Source: a virus. Taken from it: a stretch of DNA of 29,203 bases. Below are positions 6,364 to 13,935 of the stretch, one piece after another (position 1 is the stretch's first letter; every line of letters begins with the position of its first letter). Position numbers and translations under genes: made by a program. The notes beneath the pieces were generated by a model, which made no database searches, was not told where the DNA came from, and saw only the letters and a program-made list of their open reading frames with translations. Location of the stretch: IMG/VR virus record IMGVR_UViG_3300009161_000169, positions 1-29,203 of that record. One strand, given 5' to 3'.

Positions 6364-6455
6364 GGCAGCACAAGCAAGAACTTCACATCAAGGATATGAA
6401 CCGCAAGTCCAACCTAAGGGACTGCGCCGAAAGGAAGAGGAAAGAGAATGTCTGA
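6360..6455 (+). CDS. Possible 31-residue basic peptide
   Basis: The frame starts at the ATGA overlap with 6331-6363 and ends at 6455, overlapping the next ATG at 6448. The product MRQHKQELHIKDMNRKSNLR and following is highly basic. The chain of overlaps (6363/6360, 6455/6448) is typical of coupled phage genes. It is too short to judge by composition, and no family is recognised. Confidence 0.35.
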   Translation: MRQHKQELHIKDMNRKSNLRDCAERKRKENV

Positions 6456-6786
6456 CATCATCTCACAGGCGATGGGCATCATCGGCGGAGGCAAGAAGGA
6501 CAAGGTTGTCCCGCAGGAAAAGCCGCAGCAGAGGGTGGTCATGGAGCAGTCTCCCGTGCGCCCGAGCGCACCCGCACCCACCCATGCCCCCGAGCGGACA
6601 TCCGCACAGGTGCGTGACAGGATGTTCTCCGCCGAGCGCAGGATCGTCACGGAACTAGCCCGATATGCGTCCCTCCATGCTGCGATCATCGAAATCCGTC
6701 AGGAGATGGAGCGTGGTCGGAACCACTTGGTCGTGGAGAGCAAGTTGGATCAGGCTCTAGGTAATGCAAAGGTCGTGATCCGATGA
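6448..6786 (+). CDS. Hypothetical protein, disordered linker plus helical C-terminus
   Basis: The product has 112 residues. Residues 10-50 are Pro/Gln/Ala-rich and probably disordered; residues 55-110 form helices (RIVTELARYASLHAAIIEIR). The gene is preceded by AGGAAGAGGAAAG, a good ribosome site. Its stop overlaps the start of the next gene (ATGA at 6783). It belongs to the late unit that begins at 5519. The function is unknown. Confidence 0.6.
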   Translation: MSDIISQAMGIIGGGKKDKVVPQEKPQQRVVMEQSPVRPSAPAPTHAPERTSAQVRDRMFSAERRIVTELARYASLHAAIIEIRQEMERGRNHLVVESKLDQALGNAKVVIR

Positions 6787-7091
6787 AGTCGTACCGAGAG
6801 TTCATGGCGGATGCGGGGAGGTCGAGCGGCGGATCCATCGACGAGATGTTCGGCATCCCCAACAAGGTGGCGGGGATGTGGATGGTCGCCATGTTGGTGG
6901 GGGGAGTCCTGCAAGTCTACTTCAGCAAGGACAAGAAGAACCTCGTTGGTGCTGAACATCGGGTGTTCATGCAGGGTCCGCCTAGCGGTTGGACCATGAA
7001 GCATCTCAGAAAGGATGCGAAGCCCGAGGAAGTGATCCACGACCTCAGGGTGGCGTACCGACCGTCGAAGATCGAAATCGAAGTGATCTAG
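6783..7091 (+). CDS. Hypothetical protein with capsid-targeting-like start
   Basis: The product has 102 residues. It begins MKSYREFMADAG, close to the T4 internal-protein leader MKTYQEFIAEA, although the expected Glu of the protease site is Asp here. A hydrophobic helix covers about residues 29-47 (VAGMWMVAMLVGGVLQVYF), which could be a membrane segment. The C-terminal part is charged. It is translationally coupled to the gene at 6448 and is the last gene of this late unit. The role is unknown; a packaged protein is an inference from the leader. Confidence 0.6.
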   Translation: MKSYREFMADAGRSSGGSIDEMFGIPNKVAGMWMVAMLVGGVLQVYFSKDKKNLVGAEHRVFMQGPPSGWTMKHLRKDAKPEEVIHDLRVAYRPSKIEIEVI

Positions 7092-7101
7092 GATAAAGTT
7101 T

Positions 7102-7254
7102 CCCCACCCACGGGGCGATAGATACAGCAAACCACCGTGACGCTGCGCTAGCGGGCTATGTTCACGGGCAAGGCATCTCGTAAGGATGTCGTGGGTGGTT
7201 GGTAGCGGTTTCCCACCCTTTCCTTGAAGCCTCACGAGAGATAGCATCTCTCGT
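7102..7254 (+). ncRNA. Structured untranslated region, possible regulatory RNA
   Basis: There is no gene between 7092 and 7319. AACCACC (7130-7136) pairs with GGTGGTT (7194-7200), enclosing two hairpins: GTGA/TCAC with CGCT/AGCG inside (7137-7165), and GGCATC/GATGTC with a 7-base loop (7172-7190). CCACCCAC (7104-7111) can instead pair with GTGGGTGG (7191-7198), so two mutually exclusive folds exist. A third hairpin with 9-bp arms is at 7234-7254. It could be a 3' UTR structure of the preceding unit or a separate RNA. No known class is recognised. Confidence 0.4.
7234..7254 (+). repeat. Perfect 9-bp inverted repeat, 3-base loop
   Basis: ACGAGAGAT (7234-7242), AGC, ATCTCTCGT (7246-7254). It lies immediately before the terminator hairpin at 7259. 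Confidence 0.7.
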
Positions 7255-7258
7255 CCGA

Positions 7259-7286
7259 CCCCCCTCGCAACCGAGGGGGGTTTCTT
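7259..7286 (+). terminator. Intrinsic terminator
   Basis: CCCCCCTCG (7259-7267) pairs perfectly with CGAGGGGGG (7272-7280) and is followed by TTTCTT. It ends the late unit begun at 5519 and the structured region before it. Confidence 0.85.
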
Positions 7287-7292
7287 CATGGC

Positions 7293-7298
7293 TAAATA
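7293..7298 (+). promoter_or_regulatory. T4-type late promoter TAAATA
   Basis: It lies 22 bases upstream of the ATG at 7320. The expected leader of about 16 bases contains AGGGAG, so this mRNA has a normal ribosome site. Confidence 0.6.
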
Positions 7299-7319
7299 CC
7301 CGATTAGGGAGTTAACCGA

Positions 7320-9674
7320 ATGCTCAACCACTATCAGCGCAAGATCCTCGCAGAAGCCGCCAAGTATGGCGGTGCCAATATCTCCGTCCCCGAACAGATG
7401 GCGGAGGCGGCGAACGGACATCAGTTCCGTGGCGGGGATGCGGTGAAGACGACCATGAACGGCAAGACCGTCTCCGAGGAGGTCGAGGTCACCGAGGCAC
7501 CCGCCCTCATGGGAGGTGAGGCGGCTCCGACCATCTTCGGTTGGGGCAAGCATCAGTTCGAGTCGAAGTTCCGTGAACTCCTCGGCAAGATGGGCTTCGA
7601 GCGTGGGATCGTCCACATGAAGACCGAGGGCAAGGTTATGAAGATCTACTTCGCCAACGCTGCGAAGGCTAGGGACTTCGTGATCGCCTTCAACGGGATC
7701 GCCCGCCGAAGGAGCATGGACTCCGTGGCGAGCGTTGCCACTCAGTTCGACAAGATCAAGGTTCCCACGGGAACAGCCGCCATCGTAACCCTCGACCTCA
7801 CGATGGTCCGTGGTGAGTCGCTCGACCTCGACGGCACCGACCTCTACGAGTGGTTCTCCGAGGAGACCGAAACGATCACCGAGGCTATGGAGATGAGGCA
7901 ACTGTTGAAAGTAATTGCCAATCTCTTCAACAAGCAATTCAAACAGTTTCCCGTCCCCCTGAAGAAGTTGATCGACACATTACGGGAGATTGATGCTCTG
8001 ATTTGGACTAAGCCTTATGGAGGATATCGCTCGGGGGGTGTCGCAGGTTCGGATTTCGATATGGCGGCGTACATGAAGAAGCATGGCATCACCGAGGAGA
8101 CCGAAACGATCACCGAGGGCTTCGTGGATGTGAGCGAGGAAGATCATGGTCTCCACACGGATCTCACCAATCCGAAGGGCAAGGCTGTGGTCGATGGCAA
8201 GGGCAAGGTGATCGCCGTGTACCGCACCGAAAGGGCGGCACGGAAGCATGCCGAGACAGGCAAGCCCGTCAAGGAAGAGGTCGAGGGACTGACGGAAGCC
8301 CCATACAAAACTTCAACAGGAACCCCAAAATTCGTTGGCAAGTACCAATTCACTCCATTCGTGGAGGGGAGCATTTCGGGATGGTTCATCAGGGTGCAGG
8401 GGTTTGCAAAGGAAGTCGGCTTCATTGAAAAGCCCTACAGGAAAAACACCAAGACGAGCGTTGTTCCGCACAGCGTATACTTTCATACGGAGGTTTCTGG
8501 GCATCCTGAACTCAAGGCTCACGCTTGGCCTAGCAATGAAACGAGAGTCATTCAATCAAGTAGAATTAGGTTCGCCGCTGGAAAACTGCTGAAGGCTGTT
8601 GCAATGTGGATGGATGCCTATGGCTACAGGATGGTGGGTGAGGGATTGGAGTCCGTCGATTTCCATGAGGGTCGTGAGTGGAACATCAAGTACGGCACTT
8701 CGATTAAGGATGTCGTGGACGAGATGGGCAGGAGGGGATGGAAGCCCGTGGACAAGATGCCGAGCGGCAACTTCAGCGGCAACATCTCGTTCAAGGATGT
8801 CGAGCAGTCCAAGGCGCAATTGGTAGTCAAAGGCGGTATCCCCGTGAAGTGGGTCTTCGAGTCCGTCGAGGTTGATGGAGACACCATCACAGAAGGCAGC
8901 GACTACTATGCGGTTGAAGGAACTGTGGACAATCAGCCAGGAGGAGCGCAAACGGCTCCAACAATGCAAGAAGCAGAGCATTACGCCAAAGCAATGTTTG
9001 CCTATCTGAAAAAGGGAAACCCAAAAGCCAAGAAAATAACAGTAGAGATTTACAAAGTTGTAAATTATGAGCGTAAAAATACGCCTATGAAAGTTCTCAC
9101 AGTTGCTGAAGGTATCGGCGACGATATCAACGAATCGGTGAAGCCGAAGTTGATCACCCCGAAGGAGATGGCTGACTACAAGGTGAAGAAGGTTCTCGCC
9201 GTGGGAACCAAGCCGAACAACGAGTCCATCGTTGCCACCAGCGAGTGGGGCGAGAAGAAGTTCGTACAACTTGAGAAGATGGGTAAGACATCAAATATCA
9301 ATCAGATCGTGCAAGCCACCTTCTTCGACACGGAGAAGGAAGCGATGGACGAGATGCGGGACAGAGGATTCAAGATCCTGAAGCACCACGGCATCGCCAT
9401 CCCGCACTTGGAATCGGTCGATCAGGATGAGGAGATGGTCAACGAGTACCACCGCCGTGGGAGGGTTCGCTCGTCTTCGCACTCAGGCAGTCCCCGATGG
9501 ATCACGGCGAAGTACGCAGGGGTCGATGCCTACGGCAAGCCGTTCAAGAAGGGCGAGGAAGTCCTGTACTTCCCGATTGGTCCGAATTTCTACACGGGAG
9601 CCGAGGCTGAAAGGGCATGGCGTGAGTTCCTCTCCGCCAAGGGCGACGAAGAGGGAATGCCCTACGCAAGTTGA
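7320..9674 (+). CDS. Modular late protein with repeated prohead-protease-like sites
   Basis: The product has 784 residues, the longest complete gene here. The N-terminus MLNHYQRKILAEA looks like a capsid-targeting leader with a cut after L-A-E (residues 10-12). Similar [ILV]xE sites recur in acidic linkers: VTE/A 57-60, ITE/A 186-189, ITE/G 264-267, LTE/A 324-327, ITE/G 523-526, VAE/G 595-598, INE/S 603-606. T4 gp21 cuts after [LI]xE, so maturation could release about seven small domains. Parts of the gene (about 7905-8040, 8310-8620, 8900-9110) are visibly AT-richer, as if modules were inserted. I recognise no domain. It is transcribed late, alone, between terminators. Confidence 0.75.
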   Translation: MLNHYQRKILAEAAKYGGANISVPEQMAEAANGHQFRGGDAVKTTMNGKTVSEEVEVTEAPALMGGEAAPTIFGWGKHQFESKFRELLGKMGFERGIVHMKTEGKVMKIYFANAAKARDFVIAFNGIARRRSMDSVASVATQFDKIKVPTGTAAIVTLDLTMVRGESLDLDGTDLYEWFSEETETITEAMEMRQLLKVIANLFNKQFKQFPVPLKKLIDTLREIDALIWTKPYGGYRSGGVAGSDFDMAAYMKKHGITEETETITEGFVDVSEEDHGLHTDLTNPKGKAVVDGKGKVIAVYRTERAARKHAETGKPVKEEVEGLTEAPYKTSTGTPKFVGKYQFTPFVEGSISGWFIRVQGFAKEVGFIEKPYRKNTKTSVVPHSVYFHTEVSGHPELKAHAWPSNETRVIQSSRIRFAAGKLLKAVAMWMDAYGYRMVGEGLESVDFHEGREWNIKYGTSIKDVVDEMGRRGWKPVDKMPSGNFSGNISFKDVEQSKAQLVVKGGIPVKWVFESVEVDGDTITEGSDYYAVEGTVDNQPGGAQTAPTMQEAEHYAKAMFAYLKKGNPKAKKITVEIYKVVNYERKNTPMKVLTVAEGIGDDINESVKPKLITPKEMADYKVKKVLAVGTKPNNESIVATSEWGEKKFVQLEKMGKTSNINQIVQATFFDTEKEAMDEMRDRGFKILKHHGIAIPHLESVDQDEEMVNEYHRRGRVRSSSHSGSPRWITAKYAGVDAYGKPFKKGEEVLYFPIGPNFYTGAEAERAWREFLSAKGDEEGMPYAS

Positions 9675-9697
9675 ACGAACCAACTGAATAAGATAGG

Positions 9698-9728
9698 AAA
9701 CCCCCTGCCACACAACGGAGGGGGTTTT
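9698..9728 (+). terminator. Intrinsic terminator
   Basis: AAACCCCCT (9698-9706) pairs with AGGGGGTTT (9719-9727), followed by T and CATTT. It closes the polyprotein unit. Confidence 0.75.
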
Positions 9729-9800
9729 CATTTCCAACCTTTTGGCTTGACCCACAGAACCGACCCGACCGAGGCGATATCCTCCATAAGTAGACGCACC

Positions 9801-9817
9801 CCCCTCAATCGGAGGGG
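9801..9817 (+). promoter_or_regulatory. 5' leader hairpin before outer-membrane protein gene
   Basis: CCCCTC (9801-9806) and GAGGGG (9812-9817) form a short GC-rich stem ten bases before the AGGAG ribosome site (9826-9830). TTGACC lies at 9747 but without a -10 at normal spacing. The gap 9675-9839 holds only the terminator, this hairpin and an unidentified promoter. Confidence 0.4.
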
Positions 9818-9839
9818 ACAACATTAGGAGCAAAGACAG

Positions 9840-10586
9840 ATGATTCGACAGACAATCACAGGACTCGCACTCGCCACCACCATCGCCGCCGCAGCACATG
9901 CAGAGGGAACCGATGTCCCCCAAGCAGAGGCGGCAATCTCGTCACAGACCAAGTGGTCGGTGACGGAGGACTTCACCTACTTCAACTACGAGAGCGACGA
10001 CACCCTGCTCTCGTTCAACACCACCTTCGCCCTCGCCCTCGACAACGGCGGCACCCTCTCGCTGTCGCTCCCCGTCTACAACGGTGACGGCGACACGAAT
10101 GTCGGCGACCTCAAGGTCGGCGGCGACTTCAACGCCTTCAAGGGCGATGGTTGGAACCTCGGACTCGGTGGCGGCGTGTACCTCCCCGTGGGTGACGAGG
10201 AGTTCGACTCGACCAACATCAATCCGTTCTTCACGGGCAAGTTCTCGGCAAAGTTGGGTGACTTCGACTTCATGCAGACCGCCGAGTACCGCTTCGTCGG
10301 CAGCGAGGCGTACACCCCGTGGCTCGGCACTAGCACCGATTCGGACATCCTCGCCCTCGGTACGCTTCTGTCGCACTCGTGGGGCAACCTGACGGTGGGA
10401 GCCGACCTGACCCAACTCTACTACATTCAGTCCGAGGAAAACCAAATCTTCGTCGGACCCGCTGCCGCCCTGAAGATCAACGATTCGATCACTCTCGACG
10501 GTGGGGTTCAGTTCCCGCTCTCGCAGGATGTCTCGACCACCGAGGTTGACATCGTGGTCAGTATCGGACTCAGCATCAAGTTCTGA
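9840..10586 (+). CDS. Predicted outer-membrane beta-barrel protein
   Basis: The product has 248 residues. Residues 1-22 are a signal peptide (basic start, hydrophobic core, AHA-like cleavage site before Glu). The rest alternates hydrophobic and polar residues in many short strands with Gly/Asp turns (LSLSLPVYNGDGD, LGLGGGVYLPVG). It ends VSIGLSIKF, with the terminal Phe typical of substrates of the outer-membrane assembly machine. The product should therefore insert in the host outer membrane after infection. Known phage and prophage barrel proteins replace or mask receptors, or alter permeability; which applies here is unknown. It has its own ribosome site AGGAG and follows a terminator. Confidence 0.8.
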   Translation: MIRQTITGLALATTIAAAAHAEGTDVPQAEAAISSQTKWSVTEDFTYFNYESDDTLLSFNTTFALALDNGGTLSLSLPVYNGDGDTNVGDLKVGGDFNAFKGDGWNLGLGGGVYLPVGDEEFDSTNINPFFTGKFSAKLGDFDFMQTAEYRFVGSEAYTPWLGTSTDSDILALGTLLSHSWGNLTVGADLTQLYYIQSEENQIFVGPAAALKINDSITLDGGVQFPLSQDVSTTEVDIVVSIGLSIKF

Positions 10587-10626
10587 TATGTACTTTCCCG
10601 TACACGACAGAAAGGAGGGAAGAGAG

Positions 10627-10785
10627 ATGAACAGCAAGAGCAACTGCCCCATTATGGGCTGCGGTTTCTGTTGGAAGAACCCCGTCCATGCGGTTCTGTT
10701 CCTCGCCGTGCTTCCGTTCGCCCTGAACGGACTCACCACGGCGTGGAACGCCCTTCACACCACATTCTGCACCATGACCAAGTGA
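10627..10785 (+). CDS. Small cysteine-containing membrane protein
   Basis: The product has 52 residues with a very strong ribosome site (AGGAGG about nine bases ahead). Cysteines at the start form C-x3-C-x2-C (CPIMGCGFC), followed by one membrane segment (about residues 20-42) and a short C-terminal part with another Cys. It lies 40 bases after the outer-membrane barrel gene and before a terminator, so the two are probably co-transcribed and both act at the envelope. The function is unknown. Confidence 0.6.
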   Translation: MNSKSNCPIMGCGFCWKNPVHAVLFLAVLPFALNGLTTAWNALHTTFCTMTK

Positions 10786-10803
10786 CCTTCACCTTGGCAG
10801 CAC

Positions 10804-10840
10804 ACAGGGAGGGAGCCTTGGGTTCCCTCCCTGTCCTTTT
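10804..10840 (+). terminator. Intrinsic terminator
   Basis: ACAGGGAGGGA (10804-10814) pairs with TCCCTCCCTGT (10824-10834), followed by CCTTTT. It ends the barrel operon. Confidence 0.85.
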
Positions 10841-10843
10841 GCC

Positions 10844-10849
10844 TAAATA
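10844..10849 (+). promoter_or_regulatory. T4-type late promoter TAAATA
   Basis: It ends 7 bases before the ATG at 10856, so the predicted transcript starts one base before the start codon. No ribosome site is present. Confidence 0.65.
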
Positions 10850-10855
10850 TCCTTT

Positions 10856-11803
10856 ATGAAGACTTTCGATCAGTTCATTGTCGAGGCGAAGAACAAGGGT
10901 GACGGGGACTGTATGGTCGCCGCCGCCAACCTGCTCATGCTCCTAGCGCAGTTGGGACAGAGCGGCGGAACTCCGATGAAGAAAGCCGATGCCAAGTCGG
11001 GGAAGATCGTGATGGTCCATGCCCTCGTCCATGGTCAGGGTGCCGCAAAGGAACGAAGGTTCTCCCACGCATGGGTCGAGGACGGGGAGACCGTGTACGA
11101 CCACTCGAACGGGAAAAGGATCAGCATGGACAAGGTCATCTACTACGCAATAGGCAACATCAAGCCGAACGAGAAGGGAGCGTACTTCCGCTACACCTTC
11201 GATCAGATGCGTAAGAGGATGCTCTCCACGAAACACTACGGACCTTGGGAGATAGACGAGAATCTTGAGGAGAACATGATCTCCGACCCGAGGAGGATGG
11301 GAAGGAAGAGGATCAAGGTTCCCCTCGACATAGTCTCCGTGCTGAAGGGGCAAGTCAGGGAGGCGTTCTCCTACAGGCATCCACGCACGGGCACGGGGGT
11401 ACGCACGGGCGCACCTGCGCCCACGGGCGAGCATCAATCCGTGGAGTGGAACGACCTCAAGAAGTTGGAGTCGATGCTGGATGCCATGTTCGCACAGGTG
11501 GGTCTCGACATCACCTTCACCAAGCACATGTGGGAGCGCATCAACGGAAGCCGTGGATACGGCGGCATGGTGAGCATCCCCGAGTTGCAGGATGCCTTCC
11601 GCAAGACATTCGTCAAGTACGGACAGAAGATCAGGGATCACCCGACGAATTGGAGGGCGATCATCCTCGACATCAGCAAGCAGCATCTCAACATCCCCTT
11701 CGTTCTTGATTGGAACCCGAGCAGCAGGGAGATGTCTCTCGTCGTCACCACGGCGATGAAGAAGCAGAACTTCATGGCATCCGAACCCAAACTCCCCGTC
11801 TGA
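10856..11803 (+). CDS. Cysteine-peptidase-like protein with capsid-targeting leader
   Basis: The product has 315 residues. MKTFDQFIVEA is almost the T4 internal-protein leader MKTYQEFIAEA, with a predicted cut after I-V-E (residues 8-10). Residues 17-82 show a papain-like arrangement: GDC (Cys19), HAWVE (His71) and VYDHSNG (Asp82). After an Ala/Gly/Thr-rich linker (about 175-195) a second domain, residues about 205-305, begins LDITFTKHMWERING and resembles small toxin-like RNase domains (BECR/RelE-like) found in T4-like phages; that match is by eye. It is late and without a ribosome site. It may be a protease or amidase injected with the DNA. Confidence 0.65.
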   Translation: MKTFDQFIVEAKNKGDGDCMVAAANLLMLLAQLGQSGGTPMKKADAKSGKIVMVHALVHGQGAAKERRFSHAWVEDGETVYDHSNGKRISMDKVIYYAIGNIKPNEKGAYFRYTFDQMRKRMLSTKHYGPWEIDENLEENMISDPRRMGRKRIKVPLDIVSVLKGQVREAFSYRHPRTGTGVRTGAPAPTGEHQSVEWNDLKKLESMLDAMFAQVGLDITFTKHMWERINGSRGYGGMVSIPELQDAFRKTFVKYGQKIRDHPTNWRAIILDISKQHLNIPFVLDWNPSSREMSLVVTTAMKKQNFMASEPKLPV

Positions 11804-11804
11804 C

Positions 11805-11987
11805 ATGGAAGATCGAATCATCAACCGTGGCAAGGATTGGTTCGCCTTCAAGAAGGGAATGGACGATTTCATCGTTAGATATGACATGAAGAAGAGGCAA
11901 GGCAAGCCGAAGACAAAGGCTCTAGCCAACAACACCGTCATGGCACCGCACTCACCACAGAAGAACACCATAAGCACACGGATATGA
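11805..11987 (+). CDS. Small basic protein, unknown
   Basis: The product has 60 residues starting one base after the previous stop. It has a charged N-terminal half (MEDRIINRGKDWFAFKKGMD) and a basic Pro/Asn/Thr-rich tail. The stop overlaps the next start (ATGA at 11984). It is coupled to its neighbours in the late unit from 10844. The function is unknown. Confidence 0.55.
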   Translation: MEDRIINRGKDWFAFKKGMDDFIVRYDMKKRQGKPKTKALANNTVMAPHSPQKNTISTRI

Positions 11988-13318
11988 GAATGAAGAACTA
12001 CTTCGACTTCAGGCAGGAACAGGACATTGTCGAGCAGTCCATGCTCGCCGAGGAGATCGAACGCTACCTTGAGGAGAAACTCCTCGTCCTCGGGAAGGGA
12101 TCGAACTACGGTCAGGCGGTCATCGTCGCTGGAGGAATGGCATCGGGCAAGTCGTTCGCCATCGCCAACTTCATGCAGGGTGAGAAGTTCAAGGTGTTCA
12201 GTGTCGATGCCTTGAAGGACACCCTCATCTCCATCAGGGAGAGGCTCAAGAAGAATCCCGATGCCAAGGTGGAGTCCTCTTCGGTAAAGGACATCATCCG
12301 TGCGATACAGGACCTGAACAGCAGGAAGCCGTCCGACGCAAGGCGGATGCACCTCGCTATGCAGAAACTCGGTTTGTCGGCGGGACCGAATCCTACGAAC
12401 ATCACCGATCCGAAGTTGTGGAAGGACATCGACTTCAAGGATCCCGAGGGAGTGTCCACGATGAAGGATCTCCTCAAGGGTTTCAATGTCGATCAGAAGC
12501 AGCAGATCATGTTCTTCGCCGATCCGAACAGGTCGGAACTGCCGAATGTCATGTTCGACCTGACCCTGAGGGACATGGGTCAGGTCGTGGGCAATGTCGG
12601 CGGTGATGCGGGGATCGGTCAACTGCTCAACTTGGCGGGATACAAGCCGCAGAACATCCATGTCGTGTGGATCCTGACGAACTACAAGATCGCCATGAGG
12701 CAAAACCTCACCCGTGGTCGTGTCGTTGACAGCGACATCCTCTTCTCGTCCCATAAGGGCGCAAGCGGGACGATGCAGGACATCATCTTCAAGCAGTACA
12801 GTAAGTTCGGCATCAACGGCGACATCGCAGTCATCCTCGGTGGCGGCGAGGGTCAGGTGCAGTACGAGGTGGGTTCGTACCGAATGATGGATGGCAGGGA
12901 GTTCACGATCAACCAACCCCTCAAGTATCCCGTGTTCAGAGACTTCAAGTACTTCCGAGTGAAGAAAGCGGGGGAAGGGTCGATAAACCGTGAAGCCCTC
13001 ATGGCAATACGGTCGTACATCGAAACCATGACACCTCCGCCTAACACCACCCCCGACAAGGCGCAGAGCGAGGTCATCAAGAAGATCATGTCGGACTTCG
13101 CCCGTGCGGAGAAGTTCATCTCGGCGAGCCTTGAGAAGGGACTCCCCGTCGAGACGATCAAGCGTGAGTACCGTAATAAGTTCCCCCCATTGGTTCCGAT
13201 CCACAAGGACACGGCGGAGGCACTCGGTCTCTCACTAGATCAGTACATCCCCACCCTCTCACAGGCAGTCGCAAATATTCTAGGACTGAAACTGGATCAG
13301 TACATCTTGCGGAATTGA
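11984..13318 (+). CDS. Zeta-toxin-like P-loop kinase, possibly packaged
   Basis: The product has 444 residues; an alternative start is the ATG at 11990. The N-terminal 25 residues contain I-V-E and L-A-E sites as in packaged T4 proteins. Residues 44-60 hold the Walker A motif GGMASGKS, followed by a strand and a conserved Asp (FSVDAL), as in Zeta-toxin and related kinases. A later segment VVWILTNYKIAMRQNLTRGR has the arginine-rich lid typical of such kinases. The C-terminus has two similar LGLxLDQYI motifs. Zeta toxins phosphorylate UDP-amino sugars, but similar folds phosphorylate nucleotides or proteins, so the substrate is open. There is no antitoxin-like neighbour. Confidence 0.65.
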   Translation: MRMKNYFDFRQEQDIVEQSMLAEEIERYLEEKLLVLGKGSNYGQAVIVAGGMASGKSFAIANFMQGEKFKVFSVDALKDTLISIRERLKKNPDAKVESSSVKDIIRAIQDLNSRKPSDARRMHLAMQKLGLSAGPNPTNITDPKLWKDIDFKDPEGVSTMKDLLKGFNVDQKQQIMFFADPNRSELPNVMFDLTLRDMGQVVGNVGGDAGIGQLLNLAGYKPQNIHVVWILTNYKIAMRQNLTRGRVVDSDILFSSHKGASGTMQDIIFKQYSKFGINGDIAVILGGGEGQVQYEVGSYRMMDGREFTINQPLKYPVFRDFKYFRVKKAGEGSINREALMAIRSYIETMTPPPNTTPDKAQSEVIKKIMSDFARAEKFISASLEKGLPVETIKREYRNKFPPLVPIHKDTAEALGLSLDQYIPTLSQAVANILGLKLDQYILRN

Positions 13319-13386
13319 TCACCGCATGGGCAAAATCTGCTAAAGTTCACCCCTCCCACCTCTCCCACAGGTCGATAAGAGAACAC

Positions 13387-13935
13387 ATGGACAAGTCCCT
13401 CACGAGTTCCCTGCTCCTGCAAAACATCGCTCTCCTGCGTGAGAATCAGCACCTGATGGACTGCCTCCTCGGGTTGGAGTCTTCTCTCGCCGAGATGGAG
13501 AGGAGTGGCAAGGAGTCGGGGATAGTCCGTCTCGACAGGATCGCCGTCATCCGATGGCAGATCACCGAAGTGATGAAGGCGGAGCATGAGCGGCGTGAGC
13601 GTGAAGTCGGTCGGAAGGACAAGCCTTCGCAGAAGGAGATAGGAAAGATCGCCAAAATCGACAGCGACATCCCCGCCCACTACTTCATCATCGACAACGA
13701 CCTCGCAAAGGAAATCCTCGACAAGATGATCTCCGACATGTTCTCCATGCCGAAAGACACAGATCAGGACGATCCGAAGGGATACATCGGGTGGGTGGAC
13801 TACAAGAAGAAGAATCCCAAGACGGGGGGCAAGGAGTGGTACAAGAACTTCGGTGCCGACTTGAAGGGGGAATGGCAGGACACGGACAGGGACGATAACG
13901 ACGATCCTCCGCAGAATCCGCTTGACACCGTGTGA
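13387..13935 (+). CDS. Hypothetical protein, coiled-coil N-terminal half
   Basis: The product has 182 residues from ATG 13387 (preceded by AAGAG). A TTG at 13315 would extend it by 24 residues but gives an atypical sequence, so the ATG is preferred. Residues about 5-95 are predicted helical or coiled coil (LLLQNIALLRENQHLMDCLL). The second half contains a conserved-looking domain with HYFIIDNDLAKEIL and GYIGWVDYKKKNP, then an acidic Asp-rich tail. No family is recognised. The end of the gene carries the promoter of the next gene. Confidence 0.6.
   Translation: MDKSLTSSLLLQNIALLRENQHLMDCLLGLESSLAEMERSGKESGIVRLDRIAVIRWQITEVMKAEHERREREVGRKDKPSQKEIGKIAKIDSDIPAHYFIIDNDLAKEILDKMISDMFSMPKDTDQDDPKGYIGWVDYKKKNPKTGGKEWYKNFGADLKGEWQDTDRDDNDDPPQNPLDTV

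Noticed and set aside
7130-7200. tRNA-like fold (7-bp closing stem, internal arms)
   Set aside because: There is no T-loop signature, no anticodon arm in the right place, and arm lengths do not fit a tRNA; kept as a structured region only.
6750-7937. 395-codon open frame on the - strand
   Set aside because: It crosses gene ends, a terminator and a late promoter of the + strand; no motif. Treated as a shadow.
9747-9783. Promoter TTGACC ... TATCCT for the outer-membrane gene
   Set aside because: The spacer would be 25 bases, too long for a sigma70-type promoter.
10943-13204. 753-codon open frame on the - strand
   Set aside because: It lies opposite two well-supported + strand genes. The product is His/Leu/Arg-rich and shows no domain; it is a codon-bias shadow in GC-rich DNA.
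13315-13386. TTG-started N-terminal extension of the gene at 13387
   Set aside because: No ribosome site, atypical composition, and it overlaps the previous stop; ATG 13387 with AAGAG is better.
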